In this document: piece by piece, positions 1 to 12,120 of the stretch
Numbering within the stretch: the first letter of the stretch is position 1
Layout: every line of letters begins with the position of its first letter
Assembly (NCBI RefSeq): GCF_020520425.1
Contig: NC_079487.1
Coordinates: forward strand, 133,632,385-133,696,384
Reading direction: 5' to 3'
Source of the DNA: Spinacia oleracea
Taxonomy: Eukaryota > Streptophyta > Magnoliopsida > Caryophyllales > Amaranthaceae
Length of the DNA: 64,000 nucleotides
The notes under the pieces: generated by a model
Told to the model about the DNA's origin: nothing
The model's database searches: none
Seen by the model: only the letters and a program-made list of their open reading frames with translations
Made by a program: the position numbers and the translations under genes

Positions 1-908
1 TTTAATTTACTTCCAAACGAATAGATTCGTTGATCCTTCACTTTTCCTTGTTTCAGGGTTTTGTTCCTTTGATAGATTGACACATATTATACCCAAATTA
101 AACTAAAAAGTTGCTTAATTTAATATTTTAATAAAGGACCTTAAATTTTTTCGTTAGTCCATAGTGGATGAGAATTTAGAAGTTTCAACGTCATTGATTT
201 CAAAAGTTGTTATTCGAAAGTTGTGACTGGAACTGTATCTATCTTAGAACATAATGGTAAGCAAATTGATAAGTTATTTTTATTTGTCACATCACATTTT
301 TAAGCTATTATTTTTTTCATGTGTATTTTGCTCCAATGATTAGCAAGTTGTTTATTTTAGGAAAATAAATTTAGTTAAGTTTAAAAAGTTCAAGAAAATA
401 AAAATCACTACTCCGTATAAAAAATAAGTTTCGATAAGTTCTAATAGAATCAGTTAATATCAATAAAGTCGGGTAAAATAAGTTCAGAAAAAACAAGTGG
501 AATCAGGTGAACATAAAACAGCCGTAGCATCTCACTGGTTAATGTAACATCTTACTTTCTTTTTCAATTACGAAGTAGAATGCAATCATGCAATGGCAGA
601 TTCAAAAATTTTACTTTTGTTGTTTGGAGAAAAACACGGGTATTAAGAAAATGCATGTGAGTGTAAGAAAAACAACCATTGTTATCTACTTTGTGTAAGA
701 AATTTGGGGAAAGTGTATGGGGATGGTTGGATGGGAAAAAGCAAATTAGTATAAGAAAAAATAATAATTTATGAAAAAAATGAGGAAACTGCATGTCCAA
801 CATAGAAACAGTAAAAATATTGGATAACACCCGATTAGAAAAACAGGAAAAATAAAGTTAAAGTCAAGCAAACGACTTTGAAACTTATTAGACGACTTGC
901 TGTCTTCA
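1..908. other. intergenic, no gene seen
   Basis: AT-rich sequence with short open frames of biased composition and no recognisable protein similarity. I see no terminal repeats or RNA genes in it. Confidence 0.6.
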
Positions 909-1177
909 CACTACAAGAATTTGTATCTTTAACGACAACCTGATTACGACGGGTTAAAAATCCCGTCGCAAAAGCCTTTTGCGACGGGGTTAACAACCAA
1001 ACAATGACGGGAATAACCGTCGTAAATGTCTTTTACGACGGGTTTACGACGAATTTACGACGGGATTTCTATTAACGACGGCCCCCTTTTATGACGGGTT
1101 CGCGACAGGAAATCCCGTCGTTAATCAACGATTATTGGCCTTAAATCCCGTCGTTAATAATACAATTTCCTGTAGTG
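909..1177. mobile_element. non-autonomous CACTA-type element, copy 1
   Basis: The 269-bp element begins CACTACAAGAA and ends TTTCCTGTAGTG, the inverted ends typical of plant CACTA (En/Spm) transposons. It is flanked by a perfect 3-bp duplication TCA, the size expected for the superfamily. The interior is packed with short inverted copies of GACGGG and CCCGTCG (sub-terminal repeats) and has no open frame, so it needs a transposase from elsewhere. Related copies lie at 39139-39387 and about 39605-39871. Confidence 0.85.
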
Positions 1178-2990
1178 TCAACTTTCTACAAACTTTGCTA
1201 TGTTTAGTCAATTTTATTATTACTCAAAAAAGGCATATGAATCGTCCAAAAAATGGGGAGAATGAGTCTAATTGGTGAACGACAAATGCATAGCCTATTA
1301 AGGTCGATAAGCTCCTGTCAAAAAAAAAAAAGGTCGATAAGCTATCCGATGATTTCGCAATTAGCCAAATTAATCATAAGCTTATCACATGTTATAATCA
1401 ATTATTGAACATATAATAATGGAGAATGTATAATGATTTTAGTTGGACATCCTAATTAATACGGAGTAGTATTTCTCTCCCCTGTTTTTAATTATTCTTG
1501 TTTATTCGACAACGATTATGATTATTACATATTTTGGTAAATAGATGTGTCAAAGTAGTCAATTTCATAAAACATCTAAATTTATCAACCCTTTTCCAAT
1601 TTTATGCGATAAGATACATAGTCAAATAGGTGTTCCTATGGGAAGTATGTGTTCTAGTTGTGTACAATAATTGTTCTCTTTTCTCCTTACTCTTGTCTTT
1701 GAAAAAAAAAACTTTATGAGGATTGAAGGTCGTTGACTTTTCTTGACTTGACTTAATCTTCATTAACAAGGAGTTGACTTAGTCAAGGGCTACAACCAGG
1801 AAATTACAAGTAAAGAAAAATCTTCGATCCCAATGCTAATAGTCAAAAGTGTCGACATGCTTATTCAATTTTCCTTGACAAAGTGCGGAGTACACAAATA
1901 GCAAGATAACTTTGGCAAATTGATCTATAATTAGCAAATTAGATGGTGGATCGGTGGATAAGAGTTTACAGTCAAAAAAAAAAGTATATGTATGGAGTAC
2001 TTGTACAAAACAAAGCATTATGGTTGAAATGGTAATTAGGAAAGTTAATTAAAGTATTATTAATCTCAACCGTTATAACAAAAGAACACAGAGTGTTTTT
2101 ATTTTATTAATATCAAATAATAAAGAATAAAATAATATTTATATTACATTCTTTTATAACAATGACTTGTCTTTCATATACATTTGTATTCGTTTGGTGC
2201 AAAATGAACATTTTCCACTCTTGTCGGTCTATAAATTGAGAAAAGTATACTCTGTTCCGTACGAAATTATAATTGAAAGAAATCAAAGTACATGCTTCAC
2301 CATTCCTTTGAAAAAAAATGTTACGGACGTACTCCGTACATATTTACACAATTACACGTGCATGCTTCACCGTTCCAATATGGACCATTTCAAGTTGAAG
2401 ATATCAAACATCATCTTATATGGTTGTATTGATTTGTTTGTCAACCAATTTTTAAGAGATTGATCCACAACAAGTTTCGTTATATGACTCGGTATATCAA
2501 TTAGTAAATGCATGCTAAACAAATTCAAATATCTATAACTCACTAAATTTTAAAGATAATATTAGTCGGGTTAATTATTAGTTGATGAGTTTTTTAATGA
2601 CGTGTATTATCCCATACATAAGGTAGTATCTTGTTTACATGTACTCCTGTGTGACTTCGTCAAAGTCTTATTGTATAGCTCTTCCTTAAAAAACATATGT
2701 GACATGCGAATATCTCATACTGATAAAAGTTAGAAAAGAGATGAGTTATACTAAGGGGGATAAAGCACAAGAATAAAACCTCCTTATTCTTTGATTGTAA
2801 CTTGTAAGCCTAAGATAGATGCACGAAAAGGGGCATGGTGCATTAACTCCCGATCCCAAAATTAGACATGTCAAAGAGGTTGAGTTGAACCGAATTCCCT
2901 AGGTGAAATTTATATCATTTTCTACCCAATCAAGTTAAATTTTTATCGATCGATCTAGTGCATGTCGTGTTTTTTCCTTTTCTAAGTGCA
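1178..2990. other. intergenic, with one tiny retroposon footprint
   Basis: AT-rich, no convincing gene. At 1300-1343 a 14-bp direct repeat (AAGGTCGATAAGCT) flanks only CCTGTC plus an A tract, which looks like an extremely 5'-truncated poly(A) retroposon. Open frames at 1836-2018 and 2167-2463 lack any recognisable domain. Confidence 0.55.
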
Positions 2991-3464
2991 TCTATTACTA
3001 TATACTAAAAGAGACACCCGGAATGACACGTGTCATTTTCTGGTGAAAAATTTTCCCGCTAAAAACTCTTTCCTAAAAATACATATTTATTTTATTCTTT
3101 TTTTATTTTCTCTCCTTTTGTATAAATATTTATATATGGAAAAAAAATATAGGATTATGGAATATGCCATTATTAAAATTTTGGTAAAATTTTAGTCAAA
3201 CTGTCATGTCAATAAAGAAAATATTCTTACTCGATATTTTGGTCAAATTAGCATATTAAATATATCAAATATTTTAGTCAGATCATCATATTAAACATAT
3301 AAAATATATAATACGTAGTATGTTAAAATATGATAAAACGAGTACATTCGAGATTATTAATTACGCAATAGATTTAAGGGATAAATAATTCAATTAATTT
3401 TTTTTTAAAAAGATGGTCAAATAATAATTTTTAAATATCCGTGCGTGCACGGGACCTAATCTAG
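2991..3464 (+). mobile_element. non-autonomous Helitron
   Basis: The 474-bp segment starts TCTATTACTATATACTAAAAG, a typical plant Helitron 5' end (TC...). It ends with a GC hairpin (CCGTGCGTGCACGGG) a few bases before a terminal CTAG. The base before is A and the base after is T, fitting Helitron insertion into A^T without target duplication. No Rep/helicase frame is present. A second 3' end of this type (hairpin plus CTAG) is at about 32486-32514. Confidence 0.75.
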
Positions 3465-3777
3465 TTGTTTATATGTGCATGTTATTAATTTGTCATTGTC
3501 TGTTATAAATATTTCAAATTAATTTTCGATGGTTATTTTTTATTGGCTTTGGACGGTCTAATAAATCTTTGACAAGTATTTTTGATTTGATAATCATGTT
3601 AAAAGGGCTAACATTACTTATGACCAGCATATTGAGGACACCAATGACAAGACGAAAAAGCTACACGTACCCTCAGGGTATGAAATCTTTGGCTGTGATT
3701 GGTCTAAAATTTTAAATTCAAATACAATTTCAAGAATATTTTAAAATAGTTGCACCAACTTAAGTATCGGACAGATA
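3465..3777. other. intergenic
   Basis: No gene or repeat structure recognised between the Helitron and the SINE. The last 16 bp (3762-3777) are the left target-site duplication of the SINE. Confidence 0.5.
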
Positions 3778-3947
3778 ACCAATTGCTTGTTAGTTCAACG
3801 GTGATTGAGGCTGAACTTGGAAGGGAGAATCCGTGTTCAATCCCCTGCAACAACAATTGGGAGGGGACTGAAACCTAACCACCCAAAATTCGCCTCAAAT
3901 CCGAATTAGCTTCTAAAGATGAACCGGATGCTAACACCAAAAAAAAA
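3778..3947 (+). mobile_element. tRNA-derived SINE, copy 1
   Basis: It begins ACCAATTGCTTGTT, has a tRNA-like head with box A-like (GTTCAACGGTGATTGAGG) and box B-like (GTGTTCAATCCCC) RNA polymerase III promoter elements, and ends in an A tract after ACACC. A 16-bp target duplication AAGTATCGG(A)CAGATA flanks it (3762-3777 and 3948-3963, one mismatch). A sister copy with the same head and tail is at 60665-60831. Confidence 0.85.
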
Positions 3948-4992
3948 AAGTATCGGATAGATAGATAGACTAGCTTGAACCATAGACGTACGGAAGAAAA
4001 AGAATGAGCTTTACGAGATTATGAAAGAGAAGTGGAATCAAGGGAGCCTACCCTAAATTAGCTTATTCCTCTCATAATTAATTTCATGCACTAGTTATTG
4101 TGTCATATCTACTTGACTCTTCCTATCAATTCAATTTAGTACGTTGCTTCTCTCTTTTTTCACAACGCCTATTTTGCCTTTATGATGATTGATGATAGAG
4201 TTAACGGTAAATAACTTATTTTTGGTTCGGTAATCATGGGGAGGGTCTACTAAGAACAAAGGTAGACAAGACACAAATTCTAACTAGAAATATTTTGAGT
4301 CAAATCATTAATAAAAAAAAAAAAGTGTATTTAAGTTTCTTGTGATTGTAGTTCAATTAGTTAGAGCATCGCCTTCTCAAGGCAAAAACACAACTAATGC
4401 AGTGACGGGTTTTTTGGCCCTTAATAATGGTATCTCTTCGTTGACCCTGAGGGTAGAGTGATAGTGTATACTACTATACTCTCTTTAATATTATTACTAT
4501 ATGGTTTAAATATCAAAATAAAGTTATATCTTGATGGTATTTGGTGTTGCGTTTAAATCTTTATTTAGATATAGGGTGATCATGAATTCTACCCTCAAAA
4601 ATATAATGATACTCAATTGTAAGGAGTGATATCGTTACTCATCGCACACACTTGTTTAGAAACCCTATTTAATAAATTACAAAATTGTTTTTCTTGTCAG
4701 GCCAAAAGGTAGATTGTTCTTGATTTTTCTTTTAAACGATATTTTAAATTTAATTTTGTACCAAGGAGAATAGAGATTTTTGTGGGACAAATGAGGTAAG
4801 GTTATACTCCGTACCACTTACGTTACTAATATTGTCATATGCTCACATCCTTGAACAAAAGAGAAAATGTCAAGATTGTATGTTTGAGGATGATATATCC
4901 AATTAACAGCCACACACGGAAAAACACCACCTTCGTAAGAGATATATAGGCTTCTATTTGAGGACATTTTGGGCAAAATATGGTTTATATAT

Positions 4993-5224
4993 CCGGGTGC
5001 ACAATGCTCACTGTGCACCCTGTTTTTAAATTAACATATAGTTCAAATACAAAGAACATATTGTTCATACCCAAAGAATATATAGCCAATGAACATATAG
5101 TTCAAATCCATAGAACATTAGTTTAAATATTTCACTAGTACATGTACATTGAAATCATTCTCCATGTTCATTAGATTTTCAATGAATGTTCAACGGGGTG
5201 CACAATGAGCACTGTACACCCGGG
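4993..5224. mobile_element. MITE with self-complementary terminal repeats
   Basis: Both ends carry GGGTGCACAATG / CACTGTGCACCC-type blocks. Each end is nearly palindromic (GGGTGCAC...GTGCACCC), and the two ends are inverted relative to each other, starting near CCGGGTGCACA and ending near TACACCCGGG. The roughly 230-bp interior repeats GAACATATAGTTCAAA-like words. No open frame. Family unassigned. Confidence 0.6.
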
Positions 5225-6590
5225 TGTATAATCTAAATTGCGCATTTTGAGTGTTACGACTAGTAATTTAATCTCAGTTTTATCGGGGCTAGCTATCCTC
5301 TTAAAAAAAAAAACATACACGGTTTTTACATAAGATAAAATTTCAATATAGTCATTGTGGGACGTGGGTGAGTAACTGAGTAAGTCTGTAAGTGAGTACG
5401 TATGGTAGTCATTTACAAAATCTACCTCGCTCCTATAAATATATACTAAAGGGTGTTTGGTACTTTGGTAATTGGTATGATAGATCAGAAAAAGAAGGAT
5501 ACAAATGTTTGGACATGCAGTTTGGTATGATGGATAAGAAAAAGAGGATACGAAGGCACAAATTTTTGTATAGCAGAGTAAAAATTAACTCAAAATGTTA
5601 AAAAGTTATCCCGGTATAATGATAAAAATTTCACTTTAGTCAAAACAACTAATAATAAAGGTTATTCTGATGAATAATAAATTTATTGTATACCTTGTAT
5701 CTGTAAAACTTTTTGATACGCGGAGGGATTGAGAACTTTGAGATAAATTAATGACAACATTATATAAACACCCTTATTTTCTTAATCACTTTTTTCTCTC
5801 TTTTTTACATTAAGGGGGGTAAATTTGTCTTTTGATAGATCTAACCCATTTCTTATTCATCTCATCATCTGCCATCCTTGTGCTATTCACTCCCTAGGTA
5901 TGTAATTGGTGAGATTAGTGGTGGTTTTAATCCCTATCCTTAATTATCATTTCCTAACACAAGTACTAATTTTGTTTATAATCCTATCCTCTTATGCATG
6001 TCCTTACTGGTCTTCCACAGTTCCACCTTTATCTCTGACTAAAAAAACACCCACAAACGAACTTACGTACTTAATCAAATAAGGAGTACTACACTCTCGA
6101 ATACACCAACCTCTAAAAATATCCGAGAACAAGATAGAGGTCAATCGTTAATACTCTATTTTAGACGAAGCGAATACAGTTAAAGTTAATTTCCTTAGGT
6201 ATGAGTTGTAGCTACCAAAGTCCCACACGAGTAAGATAAAATTAGTGGGACAACTACAATTGACGAAGGAATGGCATGAGTAATTTACCAGTCAATCCTA
6301 GAAATTTCAAATTTCCTCAACCCACAAGTTTCCTTTACGTACTCAACTAGTCAACTCGTTGTTTGTGGGATGAAAGAGTTAAGGTTCTACTATTAATATT
6401 ATTATTTAATTAAAGAGGTCTTTACCTAATGATTAAAAGTAGAATTTATGTAAGACAGATCTCAGTTTCGAATTTCCATTTTTTCATTTGAATTTGTACA
6501 ACTTTTATGACTCATACGGAAAAAAAAACATAAAAACAAAAATACTAATATTGCCATTTACCCGCATGCTTGACTATATCAATAATTACA
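5225..6590. other. intergenic; possible degraded transposon
   Basis: A stretch starting near 5451 (GGGTGTTTGG) and ending near 6055 (AAAAACACCC) could be an old TIR element with inner repeats of GGTATGATRGAT, but no target duplication was found. No protein-coding gene recognised. Confidence 0.35.
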
Positions 6591-6596
6591 TATGCA

Positions 6597-6690
6597 ATAT
6601 TATTTGCCAATTAGGTTTTGGTCTAATAGTTAACAACTTAACACTAAGTGCATGTGCACAATATATATAAAGTTCGAATCCCCAACCCTA
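6597..6690 (+). mobile_element. tRNA-like SINE remnant
   Basis: The segment contains TGGTCTAATAGTTAA (box A-like) and AAAGTTCGAATCCCC (box B-like) about 50 bp apart, the spacing of a tRNA-derived pol III promoter. No poly(A) tail or target duplication was found, so this is a decayed copy or a tRNA-like relic. Confidence 0.45.
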
Positions 6691-6783
6691 GTAATTACAT
6701 AAGATAAAATTTAATGTGGGTGAGTTGGATCGTACTCACATTTTACAAACTCTTAATTATATGACTCATGTCAATTCAGTAGC

Positions 6784-7224
6784 AGATCACTCAGTGCCTA
6801 TGCGGTGTTCCTTGGCAATAATTTAATCTCATGGAAAACCAAAAAGCAGCGCAGTGTCAGCAAGTCATCTGCTGAGGCTGAATACAGGAGCATGTCAGCC
6901 ACTGCTAGTGAGCTTGTATGGATACAAGGTCTGCTTGAAGACCTTCATGTCAGCATCTCCTTGCCTGTTAGTTTGTATTGTGATAACACTTCTGCTGAAC
7001 ACCTTGCTCAGAATCCTATGTTCCATGACAAAACCAAGCATCTGAAAAGAGAGATGCATTATGTTCGTGAGCAAGTTGAAAGTGGTTTCATCAAAACAGC
7101 TCATGTATCAAGCACACACCAACTTGCTGACCTTCTAACTAAGCCTCTTGCTTCCTCACAGCATCATACTCTTTCTGCCAAGCTTGGCCTTGTTTCCAAA
7201 GTCCAGCTTGAAGGGGGAGTATAG
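6784..7224 (+). pseudogene. Ty1/copia polyprotein fragment (RNase H end)
   Basis: The frame reads the C-terminal end of a Copia retrotransposon polyprotein: a remnant of the motif preceding the RNase H core, then SWKTKKQRSVSKSSAEAEYR, a DNTSAEHLA stretch, KHLKREMHYVRE and the terminal ADLLTKPL block. Integrase, reverse transcriptase and gag are all absent upstream, so this is a 5'-truncated relic. It stops at a purine run (GAAGGGGGAGT) that matches a polypurine tract and leads straight into an LTR-like segment. The open frame is intact but cannot encode a working element. Confidence 0.85.
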
Positions 7225-7422
7225 GAGAGTTAATTATTTATAATATTATTTTAATTAAAAGTTTGTTAGAGGTTGTTACAAGTTTGTTAGAAGGTAGTTT
7301 TGTCTTGTATATAAACACTATTGGGCTTTCTTTTTTAGCAAGAAATCTGATTACACATTTCTGATTTCCTAAACTTTCTTCCTCAACTGCTTTCGATTTC
7401 TTCTTTTCTATAGGTATACAAC
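7213..7422 (+). mobile_element. 3' LTR-like segment of the Copia relic
   Basis: It begins just after the polypurine tract at the end of the polyprotein. It contains GTATATAAACAC (TATA-like) followed by a pyrimidine-rich stretch ending ATACAACA. About 210 bp, small for a Copia LTR. The 5' end lacks the usual TG and no matching 5' LTR is in the window, so the borders are approximate. Confidence 0.5.
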
Positions 7423-7876
7423 AATATAGTAAGATATATATAAAGTAAATCCAAAATGCTTAAAATTTAACCCTATATAATATAAAAGTAATTCCATTTC
7501 TATTGATAAAATTCTTCTTTTTAATAAAAGTTAAAGGAGGGAATGATATATGATAAAATTATTAAAATACCCTCGCTTATTTTCTCACTCTTTTCTTTCT
7601 CTATCCTTTTCATTAAGGATAAATTAGTAATTTACGCCTCGGTCGGTGTTTTTTTTTTCCTTTCCCGTTTTATGCTTTTTTAAAAATTAAAAATTAATAT
7701 ATGACAATCACAAAAAATAGTTTTCAATTTTTTATTGTCAGTTCAAAATCAACCTAATTACTATAAGTATGATTATTTTTTTTGTTCATGATACAATCTA
7801 AATCATATAATTTTCAGAACCAAAAAACCGAAAAACTGACAGTGATACCGGAGGAACCCTTAGCTCATGCTATCTA

Positions 7877-8196
7877 CTCCCTTCGTATTTATTTAAGGGA
7901 TACACTTGCCTTTTCTGGTCGTATTTATTTAAGAGATACACTTGCCATTTTTGGCAACTTATCAACCCCACCATCTAATTAAATAATCTATCTAATATAT
8001 CATATGTCCCACCACTCTATTAAACAAATAATTTCAGAACTACCCCCCACCCCTCTAAAATGACATGGTTATCACTTGTTTTAATTATTAAAATATCTAC
8101 CTCAACCCCACTTATTTTAATACTTTATTTCATTGAATTTTTCTTATTAATATCCTTGCCCGGACAAGTGTATCACTTAAATAAATACGGAAGAAG
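7877..8196. mobile_element. Stowaway-like MITE (Tc1/mariner type)
   Basis: It begins CTCCCTTCGTATTTATTTAA and ends with the inverse TTAAATAAATACGGAAGAAG, with TA on both sides. The left end carries a tandem second copy of the terminal repeat (TATTTATTTAAG then GATACACTTGCC, twice). 320 bp, no coding capacity. Confidence 0.75.
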
Positions 8197-8765
8197 TACG
8201 TTTTATGTTTGTTTTTAAAACAATTTCGAGGAGAAAAGAAAGAATAAAATAAGTGAATGAGAAGAAAATGAAATTAAGGGTATGGTTATATATATTGTAT
8301 AGTTGTAAGAGTAAGAGACATGCAATTTATTTGAAGTGAAGGATATGAAATTGGAAGAAAATAAAAATTACAATATATTGAAAAGGAAAGCCACCCAAAA
8401 AGAAAAAAAAAAGTCTTCAAAAAGAGACACTCACACTTTATATATCACCTTAAACCACCCATTCCTATGCTTGACCTATATAGGATGGTTATATCCCTAT
8501 CTCCCCCCCCCCCCTATAATCCCCATTTCTCTAAACAAACACTAGAATTATATAATCACTATCCTCTTATCCTTGTCACTCACCCTTTACCCAACGATGA
8601 ATGGAAACCCACTTCGAATTAGGTTTATTAATAAAAGAAGAATAACAACGTCCTCAGATGTACCTATCAATAGATATACATGAGAAACAAGATATAAATT
8701 ATATCGACATTTAACACTTTATTTCAAGAAAAATGAGTATACCCAAATTCGTTTCTATAAGTTTA

Positions 8766-8897
8766 CCAATGAAGTCCTAGTCTAGTAGTTAAGGTTGAGC
8801 GTCTATATACAACATGTCCCAGATCGAAAATCGCTGACTCTTATTTATAATTTATAATGCCCGTCCCTCATTCGATAAAAAAATAAAATAAAAGTTC
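8766..8897 (+). mobile_element. tRNA-derived SINE, second family
   Basis: It contains CTAGTCTAGTAGTTAAGG (box A-like) and CCAGATCGAAAATC (degenerate box B), then a short body ending in CATTCGATAAAAAAATAAAA. The body tail resembles minus-strand copies at 14917-15037 and 38091-38201, which share CATTCG at their 3' ends. No clear target duplication. Confidence 0.5.
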
Positions 8898-9680
8898 CTT
8901 AGGTCAGAATTGTAGCTCCCAAAGATTGTCCAAAGTACCGCACGAATAAGATAAAATGAGTGGGACAACTACAATTGACAACGGAATGGCATGAGTAGTT
9001 TACCCATCAATCCTAAAATTTCCTCAACCAACAAGTTTCCGTTACTCAACTCGTTTGAGTTTTAGTGAGTCAATCCCAGAACTCGGAAATCACACAAAAC
9101 GCGTCATTTAGACTCGTTATTAAACTCGGCCAAAAACCAAGTCAAGTCAATGACCAAAACACCCTTATGTATCCCCAAAATCATACACCTATACAACGGT
9201 CAATTTCGTCATAATATTAAAACCTTTATAATAAAATCAAAATTAATTTAATGGTTTATATAAATAAAAAGAACAGAAACGGCTATCTGCCTATCTCCCT
9301 AAAAAAGACAACTGCGCCCCATTACCATATATTCAGCCAGAGAAGCCTCTTCCTTTTTTCTCTGGAATTATAATTAAAAATTTTCATCTTTTTTCCCCCC
9401 TAAATTACTTCTATATTTTCCGCAGTTTTTCCTGATATTATTTGTTCATTTCTAGGAAAACGAATCGCCTGTAATCTCGCCAATCTAAGTTTATTTTGTT
9501 TAAGTTCCATCCAATTCTTTTTTTCTGGATATCGTTTTTTGGGGTGATTAGACGCTGATTTTTATTCAGAAAAATTGGTGAAAATTTTGTGGGATAGAAG
9601 AGAGAGATTGAGAGATTTTTTTTTTTAGAAAATACATTTCCGGGTTTAATTTGATTGGAAAAGTTTGGAAATTTGTTGTA
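8898..9680 (+). promoter_or_regulatory. promoter and 5' leader of the GT17 gene
   Basis: Upstream of the glycosyltransferase, 9240-9300 carries TATATAAATA (a TATA candidate) followed by pyrimidine-rich leader sequence (CTCTTCCTTTTTTCTCTGG near 9350), typical of plant 5' UTRs. The transcription start cannot be fixed from sequence. An in-frame non-ATG extension upstream of 9681 exists but no ATG in it is in frame, so 9681 is taken as the start. Confidence 0.4.
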
Positions 9681-11441
9681 ATGTCGACGAAAACGGGTAC
9701 GGCGAAGGATTTAGCAGAGAAAATGTTGTTGATGGCTGAACAAGGTGGACATTATTGCTCCAAAAAGACCGATAGTTTGTGCAAAGATTGTTGTTGCCAG
9801 GTAATTACTTTCTCTCTCTTGTTTTTTTTTTACAGATTTTGGGGATTATTTTTGTGATCTGGGTTCTCTTCGCATTATTGAAATTGTTTGATTGAAACCA
9901 TTTAGTCTGTTTGATTAAATTTTTTGATTGAAACCCTTTAATCTGCTTGATTGAAATTGTGTAATTTATTGATTTTGATTATTAGTTTTACATGGGTATT
10001 TGTGAATCTTTGAATGTTCCTTAATTTCTTTGAATTTTCAGCTTTAGGGTTACCGGAGTTAATGACATTATGTGCCCCTGACTTTTCTTTGGATCTAATT
10101 GGGTTTGATTCTGATTTGGGTTTCTTCTGAAAATTTCAATGTTTTCCTTTGAAAAAATTGATTACCGTGTTTAATTTTCAATTCGATGTTTCTGATGATG
10201 AAGTAAGAACATGCTATTTGAATAACCAAGACAATTAGTGTCGAATTACCTTTAACAAATCAATGTATGCTTTTGTTTGATCTGAACTTTTAAACATGAT
10301 GCTAATCAGTGAGTAACTAACGGATGACGATTTCTTTCTTTTCTAGCAGTCAAGCAAATCAAGCATGTCAAGATTATGCTGTGTTCTTCGAGGAATCGAT
10401 TTGAAGATCTGCTTATTCCTGTTCTTGATCGTTCCAGTATGCACCATGGGTATCTACTTACATGGGCAGAAAATTACCTACTTTCTCCGACCACTTTGGG
10501 AAAAACCACCAAAACCTTTCAATGTAATTCCCCACTACTACAACGAAAATGTGACAATGGAAAATCTATGCAAGCTTCACGGTTGGGGAGTTCGTGATTA
10601 CCCAAGACGAGTTTACGACGCTGTTCTCTTCAGCAATGAGGTCGACATGCTCCATGTCAGATGGCAGGAGTTGTACCCTTACATTACTCAGTTTGTTCTT
10701 CTTGAGTCCAACTCCACATTCACTGGAATACCAAAGCCTCTGGTTTTTGCTGCAAATAGAGATCAATTCAAATTCGTGGAGCCTCGTTTGACTTACGGGA
10801 ATATTGGGGGTCGATTCGTTAAGGGAGAGAATCCGTTTGTTGAGGAAGCATATCAGCGTGTTGCATTGGATCAACTCATGAGAATCGCGGGTATTTCTGA
10901 TGATGATTTATTGATAATGTCTGATGTTGATGAGATACCAAGTAGACATACCATCAATCTACTTAGATGGTGTGATGATACACCTGATATCCTACATTTA
11001 CAGCTTAAGAACTATCTGTACTCGTTCGAATTTCTTGTGGATAACAACAGTTGGAGAGCTTCGATACACAAATACCAGACAGGGAAGACTAGATATGCTC
11101 ATTTTAGGCAAACTGATGTTCAATTGGCAGATGCTGGGTGGCATTGCAGCTTTTGTTTCCGCCGTATAAGCGAGTTTATCTTCAAGATGAAAGCTTACAG
11201 CCATAGTGACAGAGTGAGATTCTCTCATTACTTAAACCCCAAAAGAATTCAGAGAGTAATCTGCAAAGGTGCAGACTTGTTCGATATGTTACCTGAAGAA
11301 CACACATTTAAGGCAATAATCGGGAAGATGGGTCCTGTTCCTCATTCTTATTCTGCAGTTCATCTTCCATCGTATCTTTTGGAGAATGCTGATAAGTATA
11401 AGTTCCTATTGCCTGGAAATTGCCAGAGAGAAAGTGAATGA
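9681..11441 (+). CDS. GT17-family beta-1,4-N-acetylglucosaminyltransferase-like protein
   Basis: Two exons, 9681-9800 and 10347-11441, joined in phase 0 (GTAATT donor; TTCTAGCAG acceptor), giving 404 aa. It matches plant members of glycosyltransferase family 17, related to the animal enzyme that adds bisecting GlcNAc to N-glycans; the plant substrate is not established. Residues 1-55 are a Cys-rich cytosolic tail, about 61-78 ([18 protein letters not shown]) a single membrane anchor, and the rest a luminal catalytic domain, the layout of a type II Golgi protein. Recognised stretches include [30 protein letters not shown], the acidic SDVDEIPS block near residue 232 (likely nucleotide-sugar/metal site) and the C-terminal [19 protein letters not shown]. 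Length and end match the family and no break is seen. The acceptor is a TAGCAG tandem, so one glutamine is optional. Confidence 0.93.
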
Positions 11442-12120
11442 GCGCCTCGTTGAGCAGGGTTTTGGGTTCTTGTTTGACCAGAACATTTTAGGGGTGGTAT
11501 TCCGATATACATTTGACCAGAACATTTTTCTCTGTGATGTTTGAGGGAATCACAAAATGGTCAAATCGGAGTTTTTGGGAGTTGTGTACATAATCTAATC
11601 AATCCCTGGGGCTCGGTTTTGGTTCGGAAGATTGGTACATAATCCAGTTGTTGCTCAATAGAGGGATCATGCCTTCATTGCTAGCTCGGTAATCTCATAT
11701 ACTCTCCTTTAGATTGAGAAACATGTGAGGCTGGTTTTCCAGCGAAAATTAGACAGTTTTGTGTTGTGGTTTTTAGACTAATATATCCAGTATATTCTCA
11801 CCTCTGTCTTTGCTATACCGTGAATTCTATGGATTCTTTCTTCTGCTTCACTTATCATTTATCCAATTCCTTTATTTTCTGTTGTTTTTCTGTTCTTGAG
11901 TTTTCCTTTACCAAATCAGATGAAGAACAATCCATCTGTTCATTTGATGGGTGTTACTCATTCTTCTGGTAGATGGAAGATATTATCAGACAGCTGTAGT
12001 ATTAGAATATAATGCTGGATTTGGAATTATTGCTTTTGTATTCGTATTCCACTACTTGCCTTCTCTGCTAAGGACTCATTCTTAACCAACTATCTTGAAA
12101 ATAAGAGATTTATGTGACAT
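11442..12120 (+). other. 3' UTR region of the GT17 gene
   Basis: Sequence after the stop codon is T-rich with GTTTGA and TTGTGTTGT words expected of a plant 3' UTR and stays free of repeat structure to about 12.1 kb. The poly(A) site cannot be fixed. An open frame at 11766-11972 inside it has no recognisable domain. Confidence 0.4.

Noticed and set aside
4345-4385. tRNA-like GTTCAATTAGTTAGAGC
   Set aside because: Box A-like only, with no box B or cloverleaf; could be a SINE relic but not callable.
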